64,000 nt of DNA, taken from assembly GCA_964035795.1 (NCBI GenBank), contig OZ038322.1, forward strand, positions 9,809,868 to 9,873,867. The letters are read 5' to 3'. Source of the stretch: Pterobdella sp. o SKG-2022 (taxonomy: Eukaryota > Annelida > Clitellata > Hirudinida > Piscicolidae). The position numbers and the translations under genes were made by a program. The notes below the pieces were generated by a model, which made no database searches, had not been told where the DNA came from, and was given only the letters and a program-made list of their open reading frames with translations. Position 1 is the stretch's first letter. Each line of letters opens with the position of its first letter. Positions 1 through 12,003 of this stretch are shown piece after piece.

Positions 1-2244
1 GAATCAAATTGTAAAAATTATTTTTATTTTTTTTTACATAGTTTTTTCTATTTTTTCTTGCATTAACATTCAACTATCAATAACCATCCATACAACTAAA
101 AACTCCAATAAAACCGTTGGTTGAAACCCCGCTAGAAATCTGGTAATTTAAACTCTCGAGCCCAAACACCTGAATGAAATACCAATCATTTGCTTAAATA
201 AAAGCTATCAAAGATCTCCACAATCATTGGACCTCGACAGAACTAACTTCTTTGTGAGGAATGAACATCATTTGTTTTGTGCGCTTGAGGTCTTGTGCGG
301 TGGCAATCGTTTATTTTTTTTTCATGTTTTGTTTTTTTTTGGTTTATTTTTTTATTTTTTTGTATTTATCAATGTTCATGGTATGGAGGTATTGTTATCA
401 GGTTTGATTCTGCTTTTTAAACTTTTTATTTCAACTATTCAGAAATAATTTTTTTGTTTCAATAAAAATAAGTTGAGAAAAGTGAATGGCTTAGTTAGAA
501 GGACATTAGAACCTTATAAAAAGCTTTGAATACCGTGCAGATCAGCTGGATATCTTGCGTGTTTAATAATGTAAAACTTCATTTTTAGCATTAAAGCTGT
601 TAATTCCAAATCATTCTTTCTAATGAGGTTAAATGTCTTTAAAAATATTTATTTCCACTTTCAGGTCTACTTTTTATTGAATGCTGTTTTAATTTTTATT
701 GTCTGCATCAATATCTTATGTGTAAAACTGTTATAAAAAGATTTAATCTTTTAAAATCAAAAGAACAATAATTAACATTATCGATTTTAATTTTTAAATG
801 ACTATCAATTGCTTTCATTGCTTTATATTTATGAAGGATTTTTTTTTACTTTAAAGCAATTCAAACAACCATAGGACTTAGAAACGTAGCGTAAACCAGA
901 ATTTAAACGAAGGCATATTGAGGGCTTTTTACTTACTGTTCCTACTGATTACATATTTCGCAGTTCAAATACTGGAGATTTTGTGATTTTTATAACCTGT
1001 TTTGATTTTGAAAATAAGGAAAATCTGTTTTGAATTTTATTTTAATGAACGAAGCTTTTTGCACGAAAAACTAACATTATCAAGTGCCAAAGATTAGTCT
1101 GAAGTGAAATTTTTCATGTGATAAGATTCCAGTTTAATAGAATTTTTTTTATATGAAAAAATTGCCAATCAGATGTTTATGTTGGCTTATAAAAAAAAAA
1201 TTATACAAATTAGTTATAAACACAGTTATCTTTAGAAGCATTGGTTTGAATAAATGAAGAACTATTTCATAAAATAAATCGAACAATTATAGATTAAAAA
1301 TTTAATTGAGACAATAATTTAAAGTTAAAAATTTTCATTCAACAAGAAGAAAAGTAAAAAAACTCATTAGAACAATAAAAAAGACATAAACGATAAATAC
1401 AACCAAGTCGTTCTTATTGCTTTTCCGTGTTTTCCAAAGGCATTAATCCTTTTGAATCTTTAAAATTATATTCCGAAAAGATTTGCAAATAAATATCAAA
1501 ATAAAAAAATCATGAAAGTATAAATTGTTCATAGTTGAAAAAAAATTTTAAATCTATAAAATCAACTCTACAAAAAGTTTACCGTGTTGAATTTAATTCC
1601 ACCTGCAAAGCAATTAAGCATTATGTTAACTGAATGTTTCAATCGATACCACTCGGAAACAATCTCAAACGAAACTTCAAAAGCATCTTTTATTGGAGTT
1701 TTTGGGCCAAAAACAACATTAATTCATTCAACCTTTGCAAAGATTTATAAAGTTTTGCTTTAATCACTGTTTGAAATATACAAAGCACTTTTCAAAGTTT
1801 TTTAAACTAACATGTTTTGATACAAAAAAATATTTTGAAATGAAATTCAAAAAAATATTTTAACCCAAGATAGATACAATAATAGTACCAAGCTTTTGGG
1901 ACCACTAACTTCAATACATTGGGCACATTTAATGTTACAAAAGTAACCATCCATCAAACCTCTGTGTTTGAACATAAGCTTTATTGAGTGAAGGGTTAGG
2001 AGTGAAGGTACATTCTATTTTTTATTGAATTTTGAGTTTCAGTAGTATTTATTTCAAGTTTTTTCCATGCTTCCCATAGAATAAATTTTTGGCAAGTTCA
2101 CTAGTTACGCAACCCCTGATTTTTGTGTACATTCTTTATCATCATCAAAAACGCTTGGATGATGTATAACTTTTGCTTCGATCCTAAAAACATATGTTGT
2201 ATTTAATCAGCTGAATCATATGTTTCCCTAAATGACACTTGCAG
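1..2244. other. A+T-rich DNA upstream of first recognised receptor exon; no gene seen
   Basis: No exon with family resemblance was found here. The missing N-terminal exon(s) of the Cys-loop receptor (signal peptide and first beta strands) should lie here or left of the window. Short open frames are T-rich chance frames. Confidence 0.4.
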
Positions 2245-5200
2245 GAATACAGCTTGACGTGCTACATCAGACAGGAATGGCTTGATCCTCGCATTGCTTA
2301 TGATAACTACACTAAGAGGTTCTTTACCACCGTACTTACTAGAATCAAACATAAGTGACTTTAACTATGTTACTGTATGTTTGATTCAGTATTGATATAA
2401 TGAATCTCAATATTTTTTTTCTTATATTATATATATCACAGTGAATAAAGTTTTGCTAATGCATAAAACCTTGATTGAAAAACATTGCCATGAATTTATT
2501 ACTCACATAACCCTAAATTAAACATGTACTTAAAATTTTCAATCGACAGCATCACACTGAACTTCAACCAGTTTGATCGCATTTGGACCCCTGACTTGTT
2601 CATAAGGAATCTCAAATCTGGGTTTTTGCACACAGTTACTGAACCTAATAGGTTATGATGTTTTCAATTCAAAATTTCCATATTTTTTTCACTTTTGAAG
2701 CATTCAACATTTGGAATATCATAAAGTTCGAAGAAATATATTCAACTTATATGCTGAAATATTTTTGTATCTTGTACTCAATAATTAAAATTTTCACTCC
2801 AGTTGTTTTTAAAATTTATTAACAAAATTTTTGCGTTGTTTTTTGAAATTGGTTGTATGTTTCATGTTGTAGGCCATGTAGCTCAGCTGGTAGAAGATTA
2901 GACTATTTTAAGTTACTGGGCTCAATCACGCGTGGGCTGGCAATTAGCACATTATTCCACAGGCACTTCGCGTCAAGCAAAAGTATTGAACAGCGAGCCT
3001 ATAGTTTATGAACCAATCATAGAACTTCAAAAGAATTGTGAAAGTACTGAAATAATCATTTTTAGAAGTTTTATGAAAAAAAACTAAAATTTATCAACTA
3101 ACAAAGCTTTTTGTACAATCCGTGAATATTTAAACATTATGATACATGAAAATTTTCAAAAAAAAATAAAATTTGTTAAAGCCATACAAAATTGGTCCAT
3201 ATAAAACGGCTTTTTGCAGCTTGGAACTCCTTTACATTGTTCCACAGTGTGTTTTCGTTACACTTCATTTGAATTCTTCCCAATATACTACTAATAAGAA
3301 ATATAATGTATGTTTAACATTCAAATTTATTTGTATGAAAAACATTTTTAAGAGTTAAATAGATTTTAAAAGGGATTAAACCAGAATCAAAACATGTGGC
3401 ATTAAAAGTAAAGGCGAAGAGAGTATAATAAGAAAAAAAAATTCTATAGTTCAACAATGATTTTAAGATTATGAATGTTATTATACTTCCAAATTTCAGG
3501 CTAAAAACTGAAGTTTTTAGGAACATTTATTTAAAACTATGAAATTCACTAAGTTGAACGTTTTCACATCGTGTAGCATTGTTATGTATTCATTTAATAA
3601 AAAACTAAGTTCCGTGCAAATAACGTTCATTTCAGCAGTGAATATTACAACGTTGAAAGTATTTTACAGAATTAATGTTAAAAATCAATGACTCTTGAAA
3701 GCTATAACACAAAACGTCTTGAGGAATGAAAAGAATTTCAAAAAACCAACCTTCAACTTTGATCGTCAGTAAAAGACAAGTTTTTAAACGTTGATCTTAT
3801 ACATTTTTTCAATAAATGAATTTTATTTTACATTGTTTCTACACAAAAAAGTTGAAAACTGTCTAAAAACAATTCGAGGAGAAATTTCAATTTTCAAACA
3901 GAATTCTTAGGCAATATGTCATTTGGAAAAAGGTATACAGCTATTCTTCAACAAAATCTTGTTATAAAGAACAGAATGAGAATAACATGGCTTTGGTTTT
4001 AAAAATAATCATGGTTAATATGACCAGGTTTCTATAAAGCTATTGTGTATTAATTTATTCTTTTTTGCATTGTGCGCTTTTAAATATTGGAACCTCTGTT
4101 TTAAAGGCTGGAAACATATAAGACATCACCATAATAACAAATCTTGTTATTTAAAAACGTGATAACAACTTAATTTTGAAACCTGAAACGATATTAAGAA
4201 TAACAACTTTTCATCGTGGGACAATGTTGTTGGTAGAACTTGCTGGAAACAATAAAAACATAACATAAACTTCAAACTTACATCAATTAAAACACACTCC
4301 ACAACAAACCCACAAAATATCTTCAACTATAAACCCACAAACTAAAGAAACCAAATAAACCCAAATAGGCTGTTGAGAATACATCCAGACGGCAAAATAC
4401 TGTACAGTCAACGACTAAGCATGACTTTGACGTGCGATATGATTCTATACAAGTACCCCATGGACAACCAGACATGCCACATTGAGCTGGGCAGCTGTAA
4501 GTCTGTTTGGTTTTATCATTATATCAAGCCATTTGAGGTTTTGCCAATAGTATTATTCATATGATTTTTTATTTTTATTCTTTAATTTAGTTATTGCTGG
4601 ATTTTTTATTGAAAATTTTTTTTTGAAGAAGTTCTTTACAATTACTTTCGATGCTCTTTATAAACATTATCGAAATATTAAATATTGAATAATAATCTGG
4701 TTAAAATCTTTGAAACAATGGCTATGTTCAATTTATAATATGTCAACTCGTGAATTATTTATAAGTATAATCCTATAAACAAGACATCACCCTGCTGCGA
4801 CAATTAAGCAGTGGATCCGTGCTTCAAATAGGAATTTTAGCAAGCGATGTTTTTTTTATGAAGAAAAAAAAGAATTTATTGAACAAAACATCACAAAGCT
4901 TTTCTAAAAGTTCACCGTTTTATCGTTTATTTCAAGATGTTATCCCAACTGAAGATGGAAAACTAGAAGCCAATTAAAAATGGCTGAAGCTGTAATTTTG
5001 AGATAACTATTCGCCTCATGCCAATAAGAAAACGATTATTTTTTTTGAAAAAAATTTAATTGAAACATAAATAGAAACAAGGTTATAATGCACAAATAAT
5101 GACAGAGTGTGGTGATTGATGAAGCAAATATGCTCGACAGGGAATAGTTGGGTGCCTTCAAATAAAATTATGATTTATCATCTGGCAAATAATTATTTTA

Positions 5201-8200
5201 TGAATTGCTATTTTCATAAATTATTCATTTAAATAATTATTTCTCAATTTAAAAAGCTCAGTTTTATTGCAAAAAGTTTATTTAAATGCATATTTTATTA
5301 TTGAAACTCATTAGAATTATCGGTTTGAGGTACGTATTTTGTAAATCATTTGCAAATGTTTGTTTCTGAGAATGGTCGATAGAAATTTACATTTTAATGC
5401 ATTCAGTTTTGATGTTCTCATTATTCTCTGAACCCCATTGCTTAGAAGTAAGATAAGGTGCGTATAAATAGCTTGATAAAAGAAACGGAAAACTAAACAT
5501 TAAACCATGTGTTTTCACTTCAAAAACTATAAATTCTCCCATGAAACTGAGGTTCAGTTGAATTAATACTAAAATTACACATTTGTCCACACAACTTCTG
5601 GTATGAAACTTTGAAAAAGTAGTAAAGGTTTTCGATTATTTTTGCAATGAGAAATTGCCATTCGGTGCAAAGGTTGTATTTTTAATTTGTTTCCAAAGCA
5701 TCTTTTAAAGGATTTCTATTGAAATTTTACAAAGTTCTTTGAAGCAATTTCGACGCATAAGCTTTCATGCTTAGTAACGTAAAAGCTCTAAAATGAGAAA
5801 TTTAAATAAAAAAAATTAATTTTTCATTTAAATTTAAAAACAGCATGTTTTTTTTTCAAAATATGAATAACTATATGAAATGTTTATATGATGTTTTGGG
5901 ACAAACTTGATATTTTTGATTCAACCTCCTTCGAAACAACTTGTATGAAGTTTTGTAATACTGAAACAAATGAAATACTCAAGAAAAGGGAAAGGATCCT
6001 TTTTTAACATTTAAAAGACACTTCAAAAACATTAGTTCAGCTAGAAGCAAAAGTTTCCTTCAGGTAGGTAGTCAGCTTATAACATCGCATGAGAATGCAA
6101 CAATGAGAATGCAACAATGAGAACACTCATTTTTGTATTGATTTTATAAAATACCCCAACAAAAGCTTTGTGTTTTCAATAGGAAATATGCCCAATCGAG
6201 ATATTACTTCGAGTTTACACTCAATCTTTTATAATATCCTTTTATGGATTTTTTTTAAAGATTAATGAAAATGCTATATGAAATTGGTTGTTTATATGAA
6301 ATCGCCTCAACAATGCATTTTTTCATAGCAAGAAGTTAATTTTCATTATTTTTTATGAATCAAAACATAAACTAATGAATTATGACAAAGTTGAATTTAT
6401 CGAAAATTTTAGTTTTTTTAAAAAACACATGTATCTTGAAAATTTTATGTTGATAAGAAAAAGCTTCGTATCTTAATAAACTAACTAGTGTTCTGAAGTT
6501 ATATTCATATTTATCTAAAATCTTCCTCATTTTACGATAAAAATCAAAAAAATCAAGAAATGTTTTCAAATAAAATTTTTTGAAAATATTATGAATATTA
6601 TAAAAATTTGTAATAGCTTTTTGAGATTTTCAAATTTAAAATTCGTTTTGCTTTCAAATTACTTCCAACAAAACTTTTTGGTGGAAAACACTGCATCTTA
6701 AAAAATAAATTCAAGTAATAAAAGTTTCTAATGTAAAAAAGTTTGTTTCCATAATTTGAAATCTTTAAATTATTTAATTAAACATCCGATGCAGACTTTT
6801 TTTATATGTCGTAATCAATAAAATTTCAATTTTTCAGTGCTTAAATTACTGACAATGGCTCTAAGACCAAACCAATTACATAAAATTGAATTTACTGCTA
6901 TAAAAGATTAAACATTTTTCAAACTTGTTAAAATAATGCATAAAATCCGAAAAAATATAAAAGACCAATCATTACTCATTGCCACGACAGCAGAAATCAT
7001 AAGCGTCAATTTTTTTTGTTTTATCTCATACCAACACAATAAATCACCCAGACCCTGTTTAACCTAAACCAAACCACGTACCACAGACGCCTACACAACT
7101 GAAGACTTGATCTTTAATTGGAAGGAAGATCCAGTGGAACTGAACAATGAAATATCATTATCCGAATACGAAATGACTCATATAACACACAGTGTCTGCA
7201 CAAAAAAGTATGCCACTGGTATGAGACTTTGATTATCATTTCAAATATTCTAAAACCCGGAAGCTTTGGCTTTTAATTGGTGTTGGATTTTTGGTTATTC
7301 AGAAGTCTTAAATTCTTGAGTTGTTTTTGAAGAAAAATAAGGCTTTTTGTATTTTATAAATAAATTAAACTTTATTAAATAAAATAATAAAACTAAAGCT
7401 TAATTTTTCAAAAAATAATCCCGCTTCAATGAACAAAAAAACTGTTTAAAATTGAAAAAAACATTAAAAATTTGCATAAAAATTTCATGACTTAATTTCA
7501 TTGCAAATAAATGGTTTTCATGGACAGATCGCTATAGATTTTAGCACTTTCATTTCCATTCATGTTGATAATGCATAACGGACAATTTTCTCGGAGTGGA
7601 CTTTGGACAACAAATGCTACAAATATTTTGGCGCCTTCAAATGCGTTATTTAAATAGATTCCAAACGTTTGAATTTCAGGCTATAATAATATCATGAACC
7701 ATCTTATGGTTGTACTTGATTCAGCTCATTTCACTGAGACAAGGCTGTTCAATTTGGAATGTGCTTATGACATTAAGAGTGTTCACAATTGCATTTATAT
7801 GATATATTTTTTATTGCCTGAAAAGCTTCCAAAAACCATGCAACCAATCACATCTAACAATCAAAAAGCCCTGCTCCAAGTTGATAAAACTTCAAACGAA
7901 TATATATCCACATTGAGTTTTCATACATTTCTTAGTTTGATTTGCCTGTATAAACCATGATAAAATACGTTAAGAATGTCTGAGTTTGCTGAGTTGAATG
8001 TAAATCTGGGAGATTTATCGATATTCCTCAACCATATTTAACAGTCTGTCTTTGTTAATGCATGCTCAAAACGTAATTCGCTGTCTAATTAGTACAAAAA
8101 CAAAAAATTTAATTTATCAGTTTGGATTTTGTCTTTAAAACTTTTTGGTTTTTTTGTTTATTACATTTTGGCATGCAAAACAACATTAAGAGTAGTAGTT

Positions 8201-10159
8201 AGTTGTTTCTATATAGTACTTGTCGTCATCAATAAAAGCATTCAACTCAAGTAACATTAAAGACATGGGCTATCCTTTACGAGTTTTAACTTCATTCCTT
8301 TAAAAAATAAAACTTTTCAATTTTATTATTACTGTATTTTTTTTGTTTTTTTTTCATAGTTAATCTTCGAATATAATATTTTGTATTATAACTTCTAAAA
8401 CTCAGTTGATGTTTTTATTTATGGACTCTGCACAACTCAATTCAAATCTTCCCTAGAGAGATAATGATAATTTAGGGAAAACCGTGCCTTTATTAGTTTT
8501 TTGGTTCTTTGTTTTCTGTTAATATTTTATTTAATAGATGAAAATTAAATAATATTAAAAAAAATTGAGAAAGAAAAAACATTTTAAACATAAAAATTTA
8601 TTTCCTAGCGTTTATTTTTAAAATTTTTTCATACATATACAAACTTCTTGTTTTAAAAAGTAATTTTATTTCATTGGATTTCGTAGTTATTACTTTTTTC
8701 GTTTTAACAGTTTCTATTGAATTTTGTGAAATGAATCAATCCAACATAAAAAAATTAAATTTGCTAATACGGTACATATGAGCAAATAAAAAAAAAGATT
8801 TCAATGAAAAACTTTTCTAGCTTTGCACGTTCATACAATATAAAGTAATGATAGCTCAAACCATGAAACACAGTGAAGTGTCTGTATTTTCATATCAAAT
8901 CAATATTCTTATTATCTATTTAATAAAAGTAGTTGATTTATCGAAAGGGTTTGTACTTCAACAAGGACTGTTATGCAGTTTTTCTAATTCTTTTTTAACT
9001 ACCCAATAGATAACTAGACAACATGAGATTGTTGATTTAGGTGCCTAGTTTTTACCCCGTTTCATCGTTTCTCAACACATGACCTAAAGCGTTTTTGTTA
9101 TGATTTTCTGCTTGGAAACACCATACAAAAAACATCATTAGTAAACAAAAATTATTTTATTTTGTTTTCAGCTGTTTTGACGTGAGTTTATACTAATATG
9201 CTAATATAGGTTAATACTTAAATCTAGCATGAATATTCACAGGCTCATTCCCTTGTCTGAAAGCCAACTTCCACCTTTCAAGACGTTTAAAAGCATATCT
9301 TTTGACCACTTACTTCCCTTCTCTTCTTGTAGTTATACTCAGCTGGTTTAGTTTTTGGATCGATGCAGACTCCACCCCAGCTAGAACCTCGCTCAGCATT
9401 TTGACCATTCTTACCATTACGACTCAGAGCTCTTCGGTTCTAAGAAGTACACCTTCCAATGCATTTACTAAGGCCTCCGATGTTTGGATGGCCACTTGTC
9501 TTGTTTTTGTCTTCTCTGCTTTCATCGAGTTCTCCATCGTTAACACTATTATGAGAAATCAAAAGAGGAAGCAAGTGAGGATTTTATCAAAGAATTATAA
9601 TTTTAAGTTTTATATATTAGTTATTTTTTAATTCATCATTTTTAAATTAATCTCAGAATTTTTAAATTTAGTTTGGTCTATAAAACAATAACCAGTATTA
9701 ATGTTGTTATTATAGAGTTGACAGTAAATTAAGTGACAACCCGCAGTTGGTGAAGAACACTTCGAAGGGAACAATGACAACGACACAAGCGGAGTTTGAC
9801 ACTTTAGATGTTCGACCAATTTTATTTTATTTTTAATACAATAACTTTACTTCCAAATTAATTTTTCCAAACATTATAATTTTACTTCAAAAAATTCATC
9901 AAGTTTTATATATATAAAATGCTTTATCACACCTCTTAAATACATTGAACGAACATTTCAGAGAAAAGCTCCACTAAACTTACAAGTGAAGGTAAAGTAT
10001 CGACTGCACTCGAACCCAATAATCTACTTGAAAGAAAAGTACCAAGAGGACCCAAGCGGAGTCGTTGAAACCCTTTCCAAGATTTTCTATCCCTTTTTCT
10101 TCATTCTTTTCAACTTGGTTTATTGGCCGCATTACTTAAGTGGTTACACTTATAAGTAA
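2245..10159 (+). CDS. Cys-loop ligand-gated chloride channel subunit (GlyR/GluCl-like), 5' incomplete
   Basis: Seven exons join in phase: 2245-2318, 2550-2651, 4369-4496, 7087-7218, 9243-9574, 9747-9809 (least certain) and 9962-10159 with stop TAA. The product is a plasma-membrane pentameric channel subunit. The ligand-binding part has YIRQEWLDPRIAY and FDRIWTPDLF, then the Cys-loop CDMILYKYPMDNQTC with exactly 13 residues between cysteines. A second cysteine pair, VCTKKYATGSFPC, is typical of glycine and glutamate-gated chloride receptors. Exon 5 carries M1 (LLVVILSWFSFWI), the anion-selectivity PAR motif before M2, M2 (SILTILTITTQSS) and M3. The last exon holds M4 (FYPFFFILFNLVYWPHYL) and ends soon after. 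The M3-M4 loop is short. Ligand (glycine, glutamate or other) cannot be told from sequence alone. The donor of exon 1 (AAGAG/GTTCTT) was chosen because it keeps phase and family length. Upstream exons are missing. Confidence 0.93.
2871..3070 (+). repeat. tRNA-derived SINE copy, variant with alternative 3' body
   Basis: The head resembles a tRNA with box A (TAGCTCAGCTGGTAGAAG, from 2879) and a box B-like GGGCTCAATCA near 2918. It is followed by the family signature CGTGGGCTGGCAATTAGCAC. The 3' body (GCGAGCCTATAGTTTATGAA and onward) recurs inverted at 43877-43985. There is no acceptor-stem pairing, so it is not a working tRNA. It lies in receptor intron 2. Confidence 0.75.
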
Positions 10160-10751
10160 GAACTTTCCAGGCAATCTTTCTACTTGTTATTGTCTATTGA
10201 ATGTTGAATTATTTTTTCAGTGTTTCATCAAATCATTGAACACTTTGAAAAAGTTCAAATCGAATCTTTGATATTTTTAAACTATCATAAAAATGAAAAA
10301 CACCTATATGAAAAAAACTGAATTTTATTAAATCCTTTATTAAACTTGTGAATTGAAATAGAATATTAAACCTTTGAAATTGTCTCACATCATGGAAATA
10401 ATTCGTGGATTTTTCAATTAATGACGCTATATAGAAGAAATTTATTTTTCAAACTTGTAGCCGGTTTTTAAGCTTTTTTTTTTACTTTTACTGCAAAAAT
10501 TACGCTCAATAGAAAGGTTTTCTCGAAGCTTGATCACATTTACATTTCAAATTCCTGAATAAAATCATCTCTTGAGTTTTTGGTTGATTTATTTGGAGTA
10601 ATTTTTGCACCTGTATTTAGAGGATTTTTGAAAAATTTTATAAAAAGAAACTCAGTCACGTGCAAACTTAATTCAAGTTGAATTTTAATTAAATTTCACG
10701 TTAAAATTTCAAACCAAAGTTAATTTTTTTTTTCAAATTCTATATTGTTCA

Positions 10752-10898
<147 letters not shown>

Positions 10899-11522
10899 CG
10901 CCAACAATAATTTTTTGCAACGAACTTAACTTTTACAGAAAACTTTTATCAAGATTTGAACAATCAGAAGAAATTTTTTTTAAATTTGATAAATGCAGTC
11001 TAAAATCAAACTTTTGAGTAAAAAACTGTGAAAGTACACATAATACTACTAAAGATTTTATTCTCTTGCTCATAAAATATTAATGAAACTACGTAAGATA
11101 TCTTTATCACCTTACGTTTTACTGTCAAAATTGACACTCATACAAGGATGAATTCAATAAAATTAGAAAAAAACAGAAAAAATTCTTAAGTTTTAAAAAT
11201 AAAAATTTAGTAGTAAGATATTGGAACATAATTTTTAAATACCATTTTATCATTAACAAATTTGAGCTGTTCAGCTTTCATGACGTTACTAGCCTATGCA
11301 TTCATGCTTGCACCACAACTCATGAATTACTCGAAACAAGGAAAATTGAATTAACAACTTGACAGAGAAACAAGCCTAAAGAATAGATAAGATGGAAATC
11401 TTTGGAGATTATTGAATGTATATTAGACTATATTAATGAAACTCAAGTTCAAAAAATATAATTTTACCAGTGGGAAAAATTTGCTGTCTATTTTAACCAT
11501 TATAAAAAATATTATGTTTGAA

Positions 11523-11712
11523 CTTACAGAAGCTAATTGATGAGGATGATGATAATGATGCTTGTACTGTGTGGAAGTTACTTACTGAAGCTAATTGATG
11601 AGGATAATGATAATGATGCTTGTACTGTGTGGAAGTTACTTACTGAAGCTAATTGATGAGGATGATGATAATGATGCTTGTACTGTGTGGAAGTTACTTA
11701 CTGAAGCTAATT
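11523..11712 (+). repeat. 58-bp minisatellite, about three copies
   Basis: The string AGCTAATT recurs at 11531, 11589, 11647 and 11705, a constant 58-bp period. Copies are nearly identical, differing for example at GATGAT versus GATAAT. Each copy holds a GAT-rich segment and TTGTACTGTGTGGAAGTTAC. The period is not a multiple of three, so it is not a protein repeat. Confidence 0.95.
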
Positions 11713-12003
11713 ATTCATTATAAGTCATGTTTTTTTTTAATTTTAGCGTTATTTTAGCTAATTTTTGTTTAAAAAAACATAAAAAAACACAAGTAAAATG
11801 TTTTTCAAATAAATAAGTTCTTTAAAAGGATCATTTGAGTAAAAACTATTAGACAAAGTATTTTCTATTATTACTATATCATATCAATAATCAAATTATT
11901 TTCTTTAATTTAATTTGAAACAAATATATAAATTTTTTGGTTCTGTTTTAAAATTAATTCGATTTTAAATTTTATAAGGAAAGCGCTACTTTTATTGCTT
12001 CAG

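Noticed and set aside
7694..7960. 88-codon frame in a receptor intron
   Set aside because: No family resemblance, no splice phase with flanking exons; likely chance.
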